64,000 nt of DNA from Arthrobacter pullicola (GTDB lineage Bacteria > Actinomycetota > Actinomycetes > Actinomycetales > Micrococcaceae): positions 46,619 through 110,618 of the forward strand of contig NZ_JACSQC010000003.1 of assembly GCF_014836875.1 (NCBI RefSeq). The letters run 5' to 3'. This document shows positions 38,406 through 46,784 of the stretch, one piece after another; the first letter of the stretch is position 1; the number at the start of each line of letters is the position of its first letter. Made by a program: the position numbers and the translations under genes. A model generated the notes under the pieces. The model was given only the letters and a program-made list of their open reading frames with translations. It was not told where the DNA came from and did not search any database.

Positions 38406-39779
38406 TCAGCAGGCCTTCACGACCGGCAGCTCCTCCCACTCGGTGGTGTACCGGGGAGACGAAAACTTCCGGGACATGGTCCAATCCGGTTTCGCGCTGG
38501 AGAGGCCGGCCAGGCCCAGGCCGATGCTGGCGGCACCGTACTTGTCCGCAACCTTCCCCAGGAGTTCGCCGAGATGCCGGTGTTCATGGGCGGAGACGAA
38601 TTCATCAAACACCGGTTGTGCACCGGCGTCGGACAGGCCGCTCAGCATCACTCCGGCCTTGGTGTAGGGGACCCCCTCCACGATGGAGTCCTCCAGCGCA
38701 CCGACAGCGGCGCGGGTAAGCACCACGGGATCGGACGTCGGGCTTTGCAGGCGAACCGTAACGGAGGGGAATGACGCCGCCTTCTGGCTAAAGTGCGAGG
38801 TGCCGGCATAAGCGGTGAGCACCCGGGCATGCTGCCCCTCGCGTTCCAGCCGGGCCGCCGCCTGCTGGGCATAGATGCTCATCACCTGCCGCATCTCCGC
38901 CGCCGTCGTCACGGGCGCCGAAAAGCTGCGGGAGAAGATCAGCTGCTGCCGGTCTGCGCGTTCTTCCTCCAGCGGCAGGCAGGAGGTCCCGTTCAGTTCC
39001 AGAACGGTGCGCTGCAGGGTGACGGAGAAGCGGCTGCGGATCAGCGCCGGATCGGCCGCCTTCAGGTCCGCGACGCTGCGGATACCCAGCGCATGCAGGC
39101 GCTTGCCCAGCTTGGCTCCGACGCCCCAGAGACCCGTCACCGGGACGCGGGACATGATGGTCTCCACCACGTCCGGATCCATCGTGTCCAGGTTGCAGAC
39201 TCCGCCCAGGTGCTTGTTCTGTTTCGCGATCCGGTTGGCAAACTTTGCCAGGGTCTTTGTGGTGCCGATGCCCACGCAGACCGGCAGGCCGGTGTGGCGG
39301 GCGACGGCGGCACGGATGTCCGCGCCCTGGGCGTCCAGTTCTGCTGCCGTGCCGGCCAGGCCCAGGAAGGATTCGTCGATGGAGTAGACCTCCTGCCAGA
39401 GCGCGTACCGGCCCAGCAGCTCCATGACCCGGGAACTGAGGTCGCCGTACAGCTCGTAATTGCTCGAACGCTGGACCAGGCCAAGCCGCGGTGCGGCGTC
39501 GGCCAGCTTGAACCACGGCTCGCCGGTCTTGATGCCCAGCGCCTTGGCCTCATCCGAGCGGGCCACCACGCAGCCGTCATTGTTGGAAAGCACCACCACC
39601 GGAATGCCTGCGAGCGCGGGATCGAACGCGCGCTCGCAGGAAACGTAGAAACTGTTGACATCCACCAGGGCAATCCGGTGCAGCTGCGCTGGAGCAGGCG
39701 CGGGCCCGGGCCAGGGAAGGGCGGGACCCGGCGTCGCAGTTTTGGGCATAACGGTGCCGGGCATGTCAGTCTCAGACAT
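38406..39779 (-). CDS. umuC: Y-family DNA polymerase, UmuC-like
   Basis: This is the translesion polymerase subunit of a UmuDC pair. The 457-aa protein has the Y-family start [17 protein letters not shown] (metal-binding Asp), [20 protein letters not shown], the catalytic YSIDESFLG (SxDE) and a helix-hairpin-helix region [18 protein letters not shown]. The C-terminal little-finger and UmuC tail are complete. Its start overlaps the umuD stop by 8 bp. The N-terminus carries about 25 additional Pro-rich residues. Confidence 0.95.
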   Translation of the reverse strand: MSETDMPGTVMPKTATPGPALPWPGPAPAPAQLHRIALVDVNSFYVSCERAFDPALAGIPVVVLSNNDGCVVARSDEAKALGIKTGEPWFKLADAAPRLGLVQRSSNYELYGDLSSRVMELLGRYALWQEVYSIDESFLGLAGTAAELDAQGADIRAAVARHTGLPVCVGIGTTKTLAKFANRIAKQNKHLGGVCNLDTMDPDVVETIMSRVPVTGLWGVGAKLGKRLHALGIRSVADLKAADPALIRSRFSVTLQRTVLELNGTSCLPLEEERADRQQLIFSRSFSAPVTTAAEMRQVMSIYAQQAAARLEREGQHARVLTAYAGTSHFSQKAASFPSVTVRLQSPTSDPVVLTRAAVGALEDSIVEGVPYTKAGVMLSGLSDAGAQPVFDEFVSAHEHRHLGELLGKVADKYGAASIGLGLAGLSSAKPDWTMSRKFSSPRYTTEWEELPVVKAC

Positions 39780-40194
39780 GGTGCAGGCACCGGGTCACAA
39801 CGCCCCAGATCGAAAGCTCCGCCGGGTCCGGCACCGGAATGTCCTCATAGTTGGGATTCTCCGCGGCCAGGACAATGCCCCGGCCGGTGAGCCGGAGCCG
39901 GCGGACGGCCAGCTCGCCGTTCAGGACGGCGACGACGACGGCCCCGTCCCGCGGCGTGAGCGAACGGTCAACGATCAGCTCATCACCGTCGCTGATTCCG
40001 GTGCCGGTCATGGAGTCCCCGGACACCCGCACGATGTACGTCGAGGTGATGTCGCGGATCAGATGCCGGTTGAGGTCGATCCGGCCATCGAAATAGTCGC
40101 GGGACGGGCTGGGAAAGCCGGAGGCGGCATCGCCGTCGGACATGGCCTGGGACCGGGACGATGTCCCGGGAGTATTACCCGAGAACACAGGCAT
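39772..40194 (-). CDS. umuD: UmuD-like S24-family protein with Lys-to-Arg at the catalytic base
   Basis: The 140-aa protein aligns without gaps to E. coli UmuD from the cleavage region (ASGFPSPS, expected cut Ser25-Gly26) through SGDSM (Ser61) and SDGDELIVD. Where UmuD has the catalytic Lys97 in FTVKKLQL, this protein reads LAVRRLRL, so the general-base Lys is Arg98 (codon at 39901-39903). Self-cleavage may be lost or may need another residue. The ATG at 40194 follows GGAGG 7 nt upstream; an SOS box lies just before it. Confidence 0.9.
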   Translation of the reverse strand: MPVFSGNTPGTSSRSQAMSDGDAASGFPSPSRDYFDGRIDLNRHLIRDITSTYIVRVSGDSMTGTGISDGDELIVDRSLTPRDGAVVVAVLNGELAVRRLRLTGRGIVLAAENPNYEDIPVPDPAELSIWGVVTRCLHHV

Positions 40195-40207
40195 CCGCAG
40201 ACCTCCA

Positions 40208-40223
40208 TAGAACATACTTTCGA
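40208..40223 (-). promoter_or_regulatory. LexA/SOS box before umuDC
   Basis: Read on the minus strand it is TCGAAAGTATGTTCTA, close to the actinobacterial LexA motif TCGAAC-N4-GTTCGA. It lies 14 bp upstream of the umuD ATG and could also affect the divergent kinase gene. Confidence 0.8.
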
Positions 40224-40285
40224 TTCCTCCAAGGTTAGCACTGGACGGTGGCGGTGGCTGGAAAGTAGTGGCTAGGGTGCCGCCT

Positions 40286-41020
40286 ATGGAATCGACAGCA
40301 ACCTCAGGGGACATTTTCCGGCAGCTGGCAGGAGGACTTCCGCGGCCGGAGGACCTCGGCAGGCACGTCTTCATCGGCGTCGACGGAGTCGATGGAGCCG
40401 GAAAAACCATGTTCGCGGACGAACTGGCCGTTGCCCTGTCAAAGGGGCACGGTGGAGACTCCGTGAGGGTTTCCCCAGTTGTCCGGGTGTCGATTGACGG
40501 CTTCCACCGGATTCGCCGTGAACGCTACCGCCAGGGGAGAGACTCACCGGAAGGATTCTGGCAGGATTCCTACGACTATGAAGCGTTCCGCAGACTCGTT
40601 GTGGAGCCGCTGAAACCCGGAGGCTCCGGCACGTACCGCGCGGCAAGTCACGACCTTGCCACGGATGCCCTCCTCGGCGGCCCCGATCTGGCCATTTCCG
40701 TGCCGTCGGTCATCCTGATTGACGGCATCTTCCTGCACCGTCCGGAGCTGGTGCAGATATGGGATGCGTCCGTGTTCCTCCACGTGTCCTTCACCACCTC
40801 CTTTCAACGGATGGCGGAGCGCGATGGGAGCGATCCACTACCGGAAGCGGCGGCAAACCGAAGGTACATGCAGGGGCAGCTGCTGTATCTGGGAGAGTGC
40901 GCACCGCTCTTCCGTGCCACAACCGCAGTCGATAACAATGACTGGGCGGCGCCGTCGATCCTCTGGCCGGGGTGGATCGTCCAGCCGCCGGGCGGGCAGC
41001 AGGTACCGTTTAACCCATGA
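40286..41020 (+). CDS. Uridine kinase-like P-loop protein
   Basis: The 244-aa protein has a P-loop GVDGVDGAGKT near residues 32-42 and the later kinase pieces VSIDGFHRIRRERY, YDYEAFRRLVVEPL and ILIDGIFLHRPEL. These match the uridine kinase/phosphoribulokinase family. It probably phosphorylates a nucleoside or a related alcohol group. The ATG 40286 start is favoured, but a GTG 18 bp upstream is possible. Its stop overlaps the ATG of a 49-codon gene. Confidence 0.87.
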   Translation: MESTATSGDIFRQLAGGLPRPEDLGRHVFIGVDGVDGAGKTMFADELAVALSKGHGGDSVRVSPVVRVSIDGFHRIRRERYRQGRDSPEGFWQDSYDYEAFRRLVVEPLKPGGSGTYRAASHDLATDALLGGPDLAISVPSVILIDGIFLHRPELVQIWDASVFLHVSFTTSFQRMAERDGSDPLPEAAANRRYMQGQLLYLGECAPLFRATTAVDNNDWAAPSILWPGWIVQPPGGQQVPFNP

Positions 41021-41166
41021 ATGTCGAGGTGTATATCCCGCCAAAACTTGGGCGGGAGCTGGAAGAATTGGCTACGGAACAGGGTGTCCCCGTGGAAACG
41101 CTGATTCTCAACGGAGCCAGGCTGCTTCTGGAGCACCGTCACCGGCGCAACCACGTACAGTCCTGA
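41017..41166 (+). CDS. 49-aa protein coupled to the kinase gene
   Basis: The ATG overlaps the kinase TGA (ATGA), a typical sign of translational coupling. The product starts MNVEVYIPPKLGRELEELA and continues with EQGVPVETLILNGARLLLE, so it has a beta strand followed by two helices. This layout suits a ribbon-helix-helix or small antitoxin-like fold. No toxin gene is adjacent, so a regulator or a kinase partner is as likely. Gene prediction by length cut-off would miss it. Confidence 0.65.
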   Translation: MNVEVYIPPKLGRELEELATEQGVPVETLILNGARLLLEHRHRRNHVQS

Positions 41167-41226
41167 CGGCCGTAAAGGTAGTAGCATCCGGTCATCCGCG
41201 CAGACGCGGAGTGGAAGGGAACAGTC

Positions 41227-41616
41227 ATGAGAATCACCCTCACCAGCATCTTCGTGGATGACCAGGCCAAGGCGCTGGACTTTTATACCCGGGTACTCGG
41301 CTTCGAAAAACGCTCAGACGAACCCGCCGGAGGTGCCCGCTGGCTGACGGTCGGCAATCGCGGGGAGCAGGGCGGCGTGGAACTGCTGCTGGAACCGAGC
41401 GGGCACCCGGCTGTGGCACCGTTCAAGGAAGCGCTGGTCCGTGACGGCATTCCCTTCAACTCTTTCGCGGTGGAAGATGTCCAGGCCGAGTATGACCGGC
41501 TGTCGGGACTGGGCGTGGAATTTACCCAGCCGCCTGCCCAAATGGGTCCGGTAACGACGGCTGTCTTCTCTGATACCTGCGGCAACCTCCTGCAAATCAC
41601 CGCTATGAACCCCTGA
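41227..41616 (+). CDS. Glyoxalase/VOC-family protein
   Basis: The 129-aa single-domain protein has the paired beta-alpha-beta-beta-beta modules of the VOC superfamily: SIFVDDQAKALDFYTRVLGFEKRSDE at the start and PVTTAVFSDTCGNLLQI at the end. The end contains the Asp/Gly-Asn signature that usually carries a metal ligand Glu/Gln. The catalytic role is unknown. GGAAGG precedes the ATG. It stands alone after the kinase/small-ORF pair. Confidence 0.87.
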   Translation: MRITLTSIFVDDQAKALDFYTRVLGFEKRSDEPAGGARWLTVGNRGEQGGVELLLEPSGHPAVAPFKEALVRDGIPFNSFAVEDVQAEYDRLSGLGVEFTQPPAQMGPVTTAVFSDTCGNLLQITAMNP

Positions 41617-41843
41617 CGCGCGGCTGACGCACTCTTTTTACCAACCCGCTGAAACTCACCGGCAACGCGTTACTGCCGGGGATCATCGGCACCTCACGCC
41701 TTTGCGCACCCTGCTTCACGCCTCCCTGCACACCCCCATGCCTCGACCCTTGTGACTCAGCCCACGCCGCCGGCTGGTGACGATGCTCCGGCTGGGGCCG
41801 ACAGTCCTGCGGGGGAGAACAGCGAGAATAGTGAGGGTACTAG

Positions 41844-42464
41844 TTGACAGTCCTGCATGAGACGATCCGGCACGAGGCCGCGCATGGAAGGCCCGGCGGC
41901 ATGAGCCCCGGCAACCGTGCCCGCGGCTATCTGGGTGCCGTGATGTTCGCCAGCCGCTGGCTTCAGGCACCCCTGTATCTCGGACTGATCGTTGCCCAGA
42001 TGCTCTACGTGGTGACCTTCATGCGTGAGCTGTGGCATCTGGCCACGCACATCACCACTCTGAATGAGGCGGAGATGATGCTGATGGTCCTGGGCCTGGT
42101 GGATGTGGTGATGGTGGCCAACCTGATCATCATGGTCACCATCGGCGGCTATGAGACCTTCGTCTCACGCCTGTCCGTGGACGGACACCCCGACCAGCCC
42201 GAGTGGCTCTCCCAGGTCAATGCAAACATCCTCAAGGTGAAGCTGGCCATGGCGATCATCGGGATCTCCTCGGTGCACCTGCTGAAGTCCTTCGTGGAAG
42301 CGCGCACCTATTTTGAGGACCCGGAGCTTGGAGCGCATGCAGGGGACGTCCTGCTGTGGCAGACCGTGATCCACATTGCCTTTATCCTCTCGGCCATGGC
42401 GCTGGCCTGGATCGACAAGCTCAGCATTGCCTCCCATGCGGCGGCAGCGGCACGCCACGGCTGA
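41844..42464 (+). CDS. UPF0114 (YqhA) membrane protein
   Basis: The 206-aa protein has four hydrophobic helices, including YLGLIVAQMLYVVTF and MLMVLGLVDVVMVANLIIMVTIGGYETFVS, the hallmark YqhA/UPF0114 block. A last helix is VIHIAFILSAMALAWID. The TTG start at 41844 lies behind GAGGG. Function is unknown in all members. The first ~30 residues are variable. Confidence 0.88.
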   Translation: MTVLHETIRHEAAHGRPGGMSPGNRARGYLGAVMFASRWLQAPLYLGLIVAQMLYVVTFMRELWHLATHITTLNEAEMMLMVLGLVDVVMVANLIIMVTIGGYETFVSRLSVDGHPDQPEWLSQVNANILKVKLAMAIIGISSVHLLKSFVEARTYFEDPELGAHAGDVLLWQTVIHIAFILSAMALAWIDKLSIASHAAAAARHG

Positions 42465-42516
42465 AGCCGGGGACAACCGGGGACAGCCAAGGGCACCCGG
42501 GGACGCCCGGGGACTG

Positions 42517-42663
42517 TCAGCGCCCGGCGTCGTAGCTGGATTCGCGCAGCGTGGAGCCACTGACGCGGTGCATGCGCTGGCGGCAGAACGGATCATAGAC
42601 CGTAACGCCGATCCGGCCGGAGAAGGGATCGGCCGATTGGATGCAGGTGCACGGTGCGGACAC
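42517..42663 (-). CDS. Possible 48-aa Cys-containing protein
   Basis: An unbroken frame from GTG 42663 encodes VSAPCTCIQSADPFSGRIG, then TVYDPFCRQRMHRVSGST and a TGA. The composition (Cys, Tyr, Phe and Met included) looks protein-like rather than a GC-rich shadow. AAAGG lies about 10 nt before the GTG. It sits 40 bp downstream of the SOS-box-linked 111-aa gene and could be cotranscribed with it. No family is recognised. Confidence 0.42.
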   Translation of the reverse strand: MSAPCTCIQSADPFSGRIGVTVYDPFCRQRMHRVSGSTLRESSYDAGR

Positions 42664-42703
42664 GGGCGCTGAACCTTTCTGGGAACCGGAGATACCTATC
42701 CCC

Positions 42704-43039
42704 TTAATTTTTACTCTTCCGTGCCGGGGTCCGGTCGCCCAGGGAACTCCGCCCGCCCTCCGCGGAACGCCGGGAAACCGCCGATGCCCACACCCAGGTT
42801 GAGCGGCGAATGCCGGCGTCCTCCCACAGCACCTGCACTGCTTTCGCAGACCAGGTGCAGGTTTCCCCTTTCACCAGTTCGGCACAGCCCGGGAACCGGA
42901 TCCATGCCCAGACGGGGATTGCGGGCAGGGACGTCGTCACCGGGGTGTGGTCAAAATCAAGTTCTTCGGGGGTCAGCCCGATGGGTTCGGCGCGCCTGGC
43001 ATAGCGGGCAGCCAGCCGCCCTGCAGCCTTCTGATCCAT
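42704..43039 (-). CDS. SOS-box-linked protein of unknown function
   Basis: The 111-aa basic protein has RYARRAEPIGLTPEELDFDH and a Trp-rich centre (VWAWIRFPGCAELVKGETCTW, then STWVWASAVS). No named family is recognised. Its ATG lies 9 bp from a strong LexA box that it shares with the divergent SRAP gene, which makes DNA-damage control likely. GGGAAG precedes the ATG. A role in repair or in crosslink processing together with SRAP is inferred from location only. Confidence 0.65.
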   Translation of the reverse strand: MDQKAAGRLAARYARRAEPIGLTPEELDFDHTPVTTSLPAIPVWAWIRFPGCAELVKGETCTWSAKAVQVLWEDAGIRRSTWVWASAVSRRSAEGGRSSLGDRTPARKSKN

Positions 43040-43047
43040 CTTCCCAG

Positions 43048-43063
43048 TAGAACATACGTTCGA
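43048..43063. promoter_or_regulatory. LexA/SOS box shared by 111-aa gene and SRAP gene
   Basis: On the minus strand it reads TCGAACGTATGTTCTA, one base different from the umuDC box at 40208-40223. It is 9 bp from the divergent gene's ATG and 69 bp before the SRAP ATG. Confidence 0.82.
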
Positions 43064-43132
43064 AGAGGGTTCGACGGCGGCGGGAGGGTTTGCCGCTGTG
43101 TTCCGGAAGGGTTTTCGGGCACAATGTTGGCC

Positions 43133-43852
43133 ATGTGCGGACGATACGTGATGGCCAGGGCGACGTCGGACCTGGTGTCAGCCTTTGCGGCGGAGCAGGT
43201 AGTGGGGGAGGACGTTGAGCCCTCGTGGAATGTGGCGCCCACCGATGATGTGCGCATCATCACCGCCCGCCACCGGCCTGATGATCCGGACGGCACCGTG
43301 CGCCGCCTGGCGACGGCAAAATGGGGGCTGGTCCCGGTGTGGGCCAAGGATCCGAAGATCGGGGCACGGCTGATCAACGCCCGGCGGGAAACCATCCTGG
43401 AAAAACCCGCATTCCGGAAGGCCGCGGTCAAGCGGCGGGCACTGGTTCCCGCGGACGGTTACTACGAGTGGGAGAAGACGGAGGAGGGCAAGGTCCCGAC
43501 GTACCTGCATCCCCCTGTTCCGGAGCCGCTGGCGTTCGCCGGATTGTATGAGTTCTGGCCCGATCCAAACCTGCCCGAGGACCATGAACACAAGTGGCTG
43601 CTCAGCGTCACGATCATCACCACGAAAGCGGCGGACGAGCTCGGGCACATCCATGACCGGACCCCGCTGGTGGTACCGCCGGACATGTACGCCGAATGGC
43701 TGGACCCTGCACTGATGGACGCGGAGGCGATTGCCCGCCTGCTGGAGGCCATTCCCGATCCGGTGCTCAGCCCGAGGGTGGTCTCCACCGAGGTGAACTC
43801 CGTCCGCAACAACGGTCCGCAGCTGATCGAACCGGCTGGATCGGAGACCTAG
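43133..43852 (+). CDS. SRAP/HMCES-type DNA-protein crosslink protein (YedK-like), copy 1
   Basis: SRAP proteins covalently trap abasic sites in single-stranded DNA through Cys2. The 239-aa protein starts MCGRYVM, has INARRETI (Asn), DGYYEWEK (Glu) and IHDRTP (His), so every catalytic residue is present. The ATG must be at 43133 because Cys2 has to be exposed after Met removal. It is transcribed away from an SOS box, consistent with SOS induction. Confidence 0.94.
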   Translation: MCGRYVMARATSDLVSAFAAEQVVGEDVEPSWNVAPTDDVRIITARHRPDDPDGTVRRLATAKWGLVPVWAKDPKIGARLINARRETILEKPAFRKAAVKRRALVPADGYYEWEKTEEGKVPTYLHPPVPEPLAFAGLYEFWPDPNLPEDHEHKWLLSVTIITTKAADELGHIHDRTPLVVPPDMYAEWLDPALMDAEAIARLLEAIPDPVLSPRVVSTEVNSVRNNGPQLIEPAGSET

Positions 43853-43910
43853 ACGAGTGCGAGCCGGCCAAATCCTGAGAGCGGACTAACCAGCCGGGGG
43901 CCGGCCCGGC

Positions 43911-44879
43911 CTACCAGGCATAGTCCTCCGGGGCCGGGCGGTGGCCGGGAAAGATCTCCTCCAGTTTTGCCAGGGCATCCTGATCAAGCTCGACGTCCAA
44001 GGATGCGAGCGCGTCATCAAGCTGGCCGGAGGTCCGGGGCCCGATGATCGGAGCACTCACCGCGGGCTGGTGCAGCAGCCACGCCAGGGCCAGGATCCCC
44101 GGCTCAATCTGCAGCTGCACAGCCAGGTCCTCGTAGGCCTGGATCTGGTCCCGGTGCTTGTTGAGCAGGTTCTGGACCCGTTCCTCCGCCCGCCTGCCGC
44201 CGTCGTTCTGGGCTTTCAGGATGCCGCCGAGCAGCCCGCCCTGCAGGGGAGACCAGGGGATCAGGCCCAGGCCGTACTTCTGCACGGCCGGGATCACTTC
44301 CAGTTCGACGGTCCGCCGGAGCAGGTTGTAAATGGATTGCTCACTGATCAGTCCGTTGAACCGGCGGCGCCGGGCGCTTTCCTGCGCCTCGGCAATATGC
44401 CAGCCGGCGAAGTTGCTGCTGCCGTTGTAGATGACCTTTCCCTGGGCGACGGCGGTTTCCATGGCCTGCCAGATTTCGTCCCAGGGCGTGTTCCGGTCCA
44501 CATGGTGGAACTGGTACAGATCGATGTGGTCGGTTTGCAGGCGCTTCAGGCTGGCGTCGAGGGCCTGGCGGATGTTCAGTGCCGAGAGGAAGGTGTCATT
44601 CGGGCCAGGGCCCATCGAACCGTAGAGCTTGGTGGCGATCACCGTGTCTTCGCGCCGGCCGCCGCCCCTGGCGAACCAGCGGCCCACGATCTCCTCTGTC
44701 AGCCCCTTGTTCTCCCAGCCGTAGACGTTGGCCGTGTCGAAGAAGTTGATTCCGGCTTCCCGTGCGGCGTCCATGATGGTGTGCGCGTCCAGCTCGGGGG
44801 TTTTCGGTCCGAAGTTCATGGTGCCCAGGCACAAGCGCGAAACTTGCACACCGGACCGGCCCAAATGTGTGTACTTCAT
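43911..44879 (-). CDS. Aldo/keto reductase (YghZ/AKR14-like)
   Basis: The 322-aa protein has YTHLGRSGVQVSRLCLGTMNFG, FFDTANVYGWENKGLTEEIVG (catalytic Asp/Tyr), ATKLYG, HIDLYQFHHVD and the late APIIGPRTSGQLDDAL. This is the AKR group that includes YghZ and voltage-gated potassium channel beta-like enzymes. GAGGAAGC precedes the ATG 44879. The 196 bp upstream contain no gene. The substrate is unknown. Confidence 0.92.
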   Translation of the reverse strand: MKYTHLGRSGVQVSRLCLGTMNFGPKTPELDAHTIMDAAREAGINFFDTANVYGWENKGLTEEIVGRWFARGGGRREDTVIATKLYGSMGPGPNDTFLSALNIRQALDASLKRLQTDHIDLYQFHHVDRNTPWDEIWQAMETAVAQGKVIYNGSSNFAGWHIAEAQESARRRRFNGLISEQSIYNLLRRTVELEVIPAVQKYGLGLIPWSPLQGGLLGGILKAQNDGGRRAEERVQNLLNKHRDQIQAYEDLAVQLQIEPGILALAWLLHQPAVSAPIIGPRTSGQLDDALASLDVELDQDALAKLEEIFPGHRPAPEDYAW

Positions 44880-45075
44880 GCTTCCTCGGTTTCCTCTAGT
44901 GGGATGGGCATCTTCCGCAGCGCCGGGAGGGCGGCCCGCCACCATTCTGCGCCCGGCCCGGAAGGCGAGGAAGGGCCAGCCGCAAAGCCGGCGGCACCCC
45001 GGAGGGAAGTGCTCCGGAACGCACCGCCTCCTGTAGCCTGAGAGCGCATCTTTTAAGGACCTGCCAGGAGGATTT

Positions 45076-45861
45076 GTGCCGGAATCGTATTACCGCCCGC
45101 TGGGTGAGGGAACGTTCGAATCAACACTCCTCACCCAGGGCGCCTGGAACGACCACGAACAGCACATGGCACCGGCAGCAGGGTTGCTGGTCCACTGCCT
45201 GGAGCAGACGGATCCCCGTCCGGATATGCGCCTGGCGCGGGTCAGCTACGAAATCCTGGGCGTCATTCCGCAGGGCACCTTCGATGTGCGGACCAAGGTT
45301 ATCCGGGCCGGCCGCACGATCGAACTTCTCGAAGCCGAGCTCGTGGCCGGCGGACGCACCGCCATCCGTGCCACGGCCTGGCGCCTGGCCCTGGGCGACT
45401 CCGCCAAAGTGGCTGCCGTTGAGGATGAGCCGATGCCCGGACCGGAGGAAGCCGCCGATTTCACCGGGATGACCGCGTGGCCGGGGAAGTTCATCAACAC
45501 CCTGGAATTCCGGGCGGTACCCGGCCTGCGTCCCGGCCGCGGACAGGTCTGGGTGCGCTCGCCGTTTGAAATGGTCGACGGCGAACCGACCCCGGACCTG
45601 GTCAGCCTGCTGGGACTGGTGGACGGAGCCAACGGGATCGCCGCCCGGGTGCCGCCGGGAGGGGACAGCTGGATGTTCCCCAACGTGGACCTGCAGATGC
45701 ACCTGTACCGGCAGCCGGCAGGACGCTGGCTGGGACTGGATACCCGCGTCACCTTCGGAACGGATGGAATCGGCCTGACCTCCTCGGTGCTGCACGACCT
45801 GGCAGGACCTTTCGGCCGCAGCGAGCAGATCCTGACCGTCCGTCCGCTGAGCAAGGGCTAG
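45076..45861 (+). CDS. Acyl-CoA thioesterase-like protein
   Basis: The 261-aa protein has two hot-dog repeats: about residues 15-110 (YRPLGEGTFESTLLTQGAWN, RVSYEILGVIPQGTFDVRTKVIRAGRTIE) and about 150-258. The second holds a conserved Asp-Gly-Ala (GLVDGANGIAARV). It likely hydrolyses acyl-CoA. CAGGAGG is 5 nt before the GTG start. It ends 3 bp before the lipoate-ligase-like gene, and the two form an operon. Confidence 0.82.
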   Translation: MPESYYRPLGEGTFESTLLTQGAWNDHEQHMAPAAGLLVHCLEQTDPRPDMRLARVSYEILGVIPQGTFDVRTKVIRAGRTIELLEAELVAGGRTAIRATAWRLALGDSAKVAAVEDEPMPGPEEAADFTGMTAWPGKFINTLEFRAVPGLRPGRGQVWVRSPFEMVDGEPTPDLVSLLGLVDGANGIAARVPPGGDSWMFPNVDLQMHLYRQPAGRWLGLDTRVTFGTDGIGLTSSVLHDLAGPFGRSEQILTVRPLSKG

Positions 45862-45864
45862 CCG

Positions 45865-46644
45865 GTGGATGAATCTCCCCGGGTGCTGGACGTTTACCGC
45901 CAGCAGCAGTCCTTTGGGGCAGCAGCAGACCTGGAGTGCGCACTGAACCTGCTGACTGCGGCGCGGCACGGCGACTTTGGCCCGGCATTGCGGATCTACC
46001 GTCCGCGGCCCACGGTCGCCTTCGGCCAGCGCGACGCCCGCCTGCCGGGCTTCCCGGCCGCTGCCGATGCCTGCCGCGAACAGGGTTTCGAGCCCCTGAT
46101 CCGCAAGGCCGGCGGGCGGGCCGCGGCGTACCACGAAGGCTGCCTGATCCTGGACCACATCGAACCCGAGCCCAACGCCGTCGCGCAGTCCCTGGCCCGC
46201 TTTTCCTGTTTTGCGCAGCTGCTGGCCACATCCTTGCAGGACGCCGGGGTGCCGGCAGCAGTGGGGGAAATCCCGGGGGAGTATTGCCCGGGTGAGTACA
46301 CCGTGCACGGCGGGACCGGAGACACACGCATCAAGCTGGTGGGAACCGCGCAGCGTGTGGTGTCCGGAGCCTGGCTGTTCTCCTCGGTGGTGGTGGTCCG
46401 GAATGCTGATCCGCTGCGCCGCGTACTCACGTCTGTCTACGCGGCCCTGGGTCTCGACTGGGATCCCGCGACTGCAGGCGCCGCCGAGGACCTGGCGCCG
46501 GGACTCACGATGGACGATGCCGAGACAGCACTCCTGGGCGGCTATCGCAGGTATGCGGGCCTGCGTCAAGGGGATGCCTCCCTCCTGGAGGAAATCACGG
46601 GCGGACCGGGTCCTGTCCTTCCAACCATTGCCCGTTCCCCATAA
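45865..46644 (+). CDS. Lipoate-protein ligase/octanoyltransferase family protein
   Basis: The 259-aa BPL/LplA-fold protein has IYRPRPTVAFGQRDARLPGF, RKAGGRAAAYHEGCLILD (the RRxGGGxxxH-like acyl-binding block) and IKLVGTAQRVV with the conserved Lys that contacts the acyl-adenylate or acyl chain. It may attach lipoyl or octanoyl groups to proteins, or act as a LipL/LipM-like amidotransferase. The GTG start is 3 bp after the thioesterase. The exact reaction is unproven. Confidence 0.82.
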   Translation: MDESPRVLDVYRQQQSFGAAADLECALNLLTAARHGDFGPALRIYRPRPTVAFGQRDARLPGFPAAADACREQGFEPLIRKAGGRAAAYHEGCLILDHIEPEPNAVAQSLARFSCFAQLLATSLQDAGVPAAVGEIPGEYCPGEYTVHGGTGDTRIKLVGTAQRVVSGAWLFSSVVVVRNADPLRRVLTSVYAALGLDWDPATAGAAEDLAPGLTMDDAETALLGGYRRYAGLRQGDASLLEEITGGPGPVLPTIARSP

Positions 46645-46784
46645 CATCGGGCGCGAACCGCAGAACCAGCGAACCACGTCAGCCGACACAGAACTTGTCC
46701 AGGACAACCAACCGGTCCAGGACATCCCGCCAGTCCAGCCGACAGAACAACCCAGCGGCGCCCACCGATCAGGAGGATTCCACC

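Noticed and set aside
41017-41166. Antitoxin of a toxin-antitoxin pair
   Set aside because: The fold is compatible, but the upstream partner is a uridine-kinase-like enzyme without zeta-toxin context beyond the P-loop, and no other toxin is adjacent. The identification is left open.
45121-46725. 534-codon minus-strand frame over the thioesterase and lipoate-ligase-like genes
   Set aside because: Both + strand genes have family motifs, good starts and tight spacing. The antisense frame has none.
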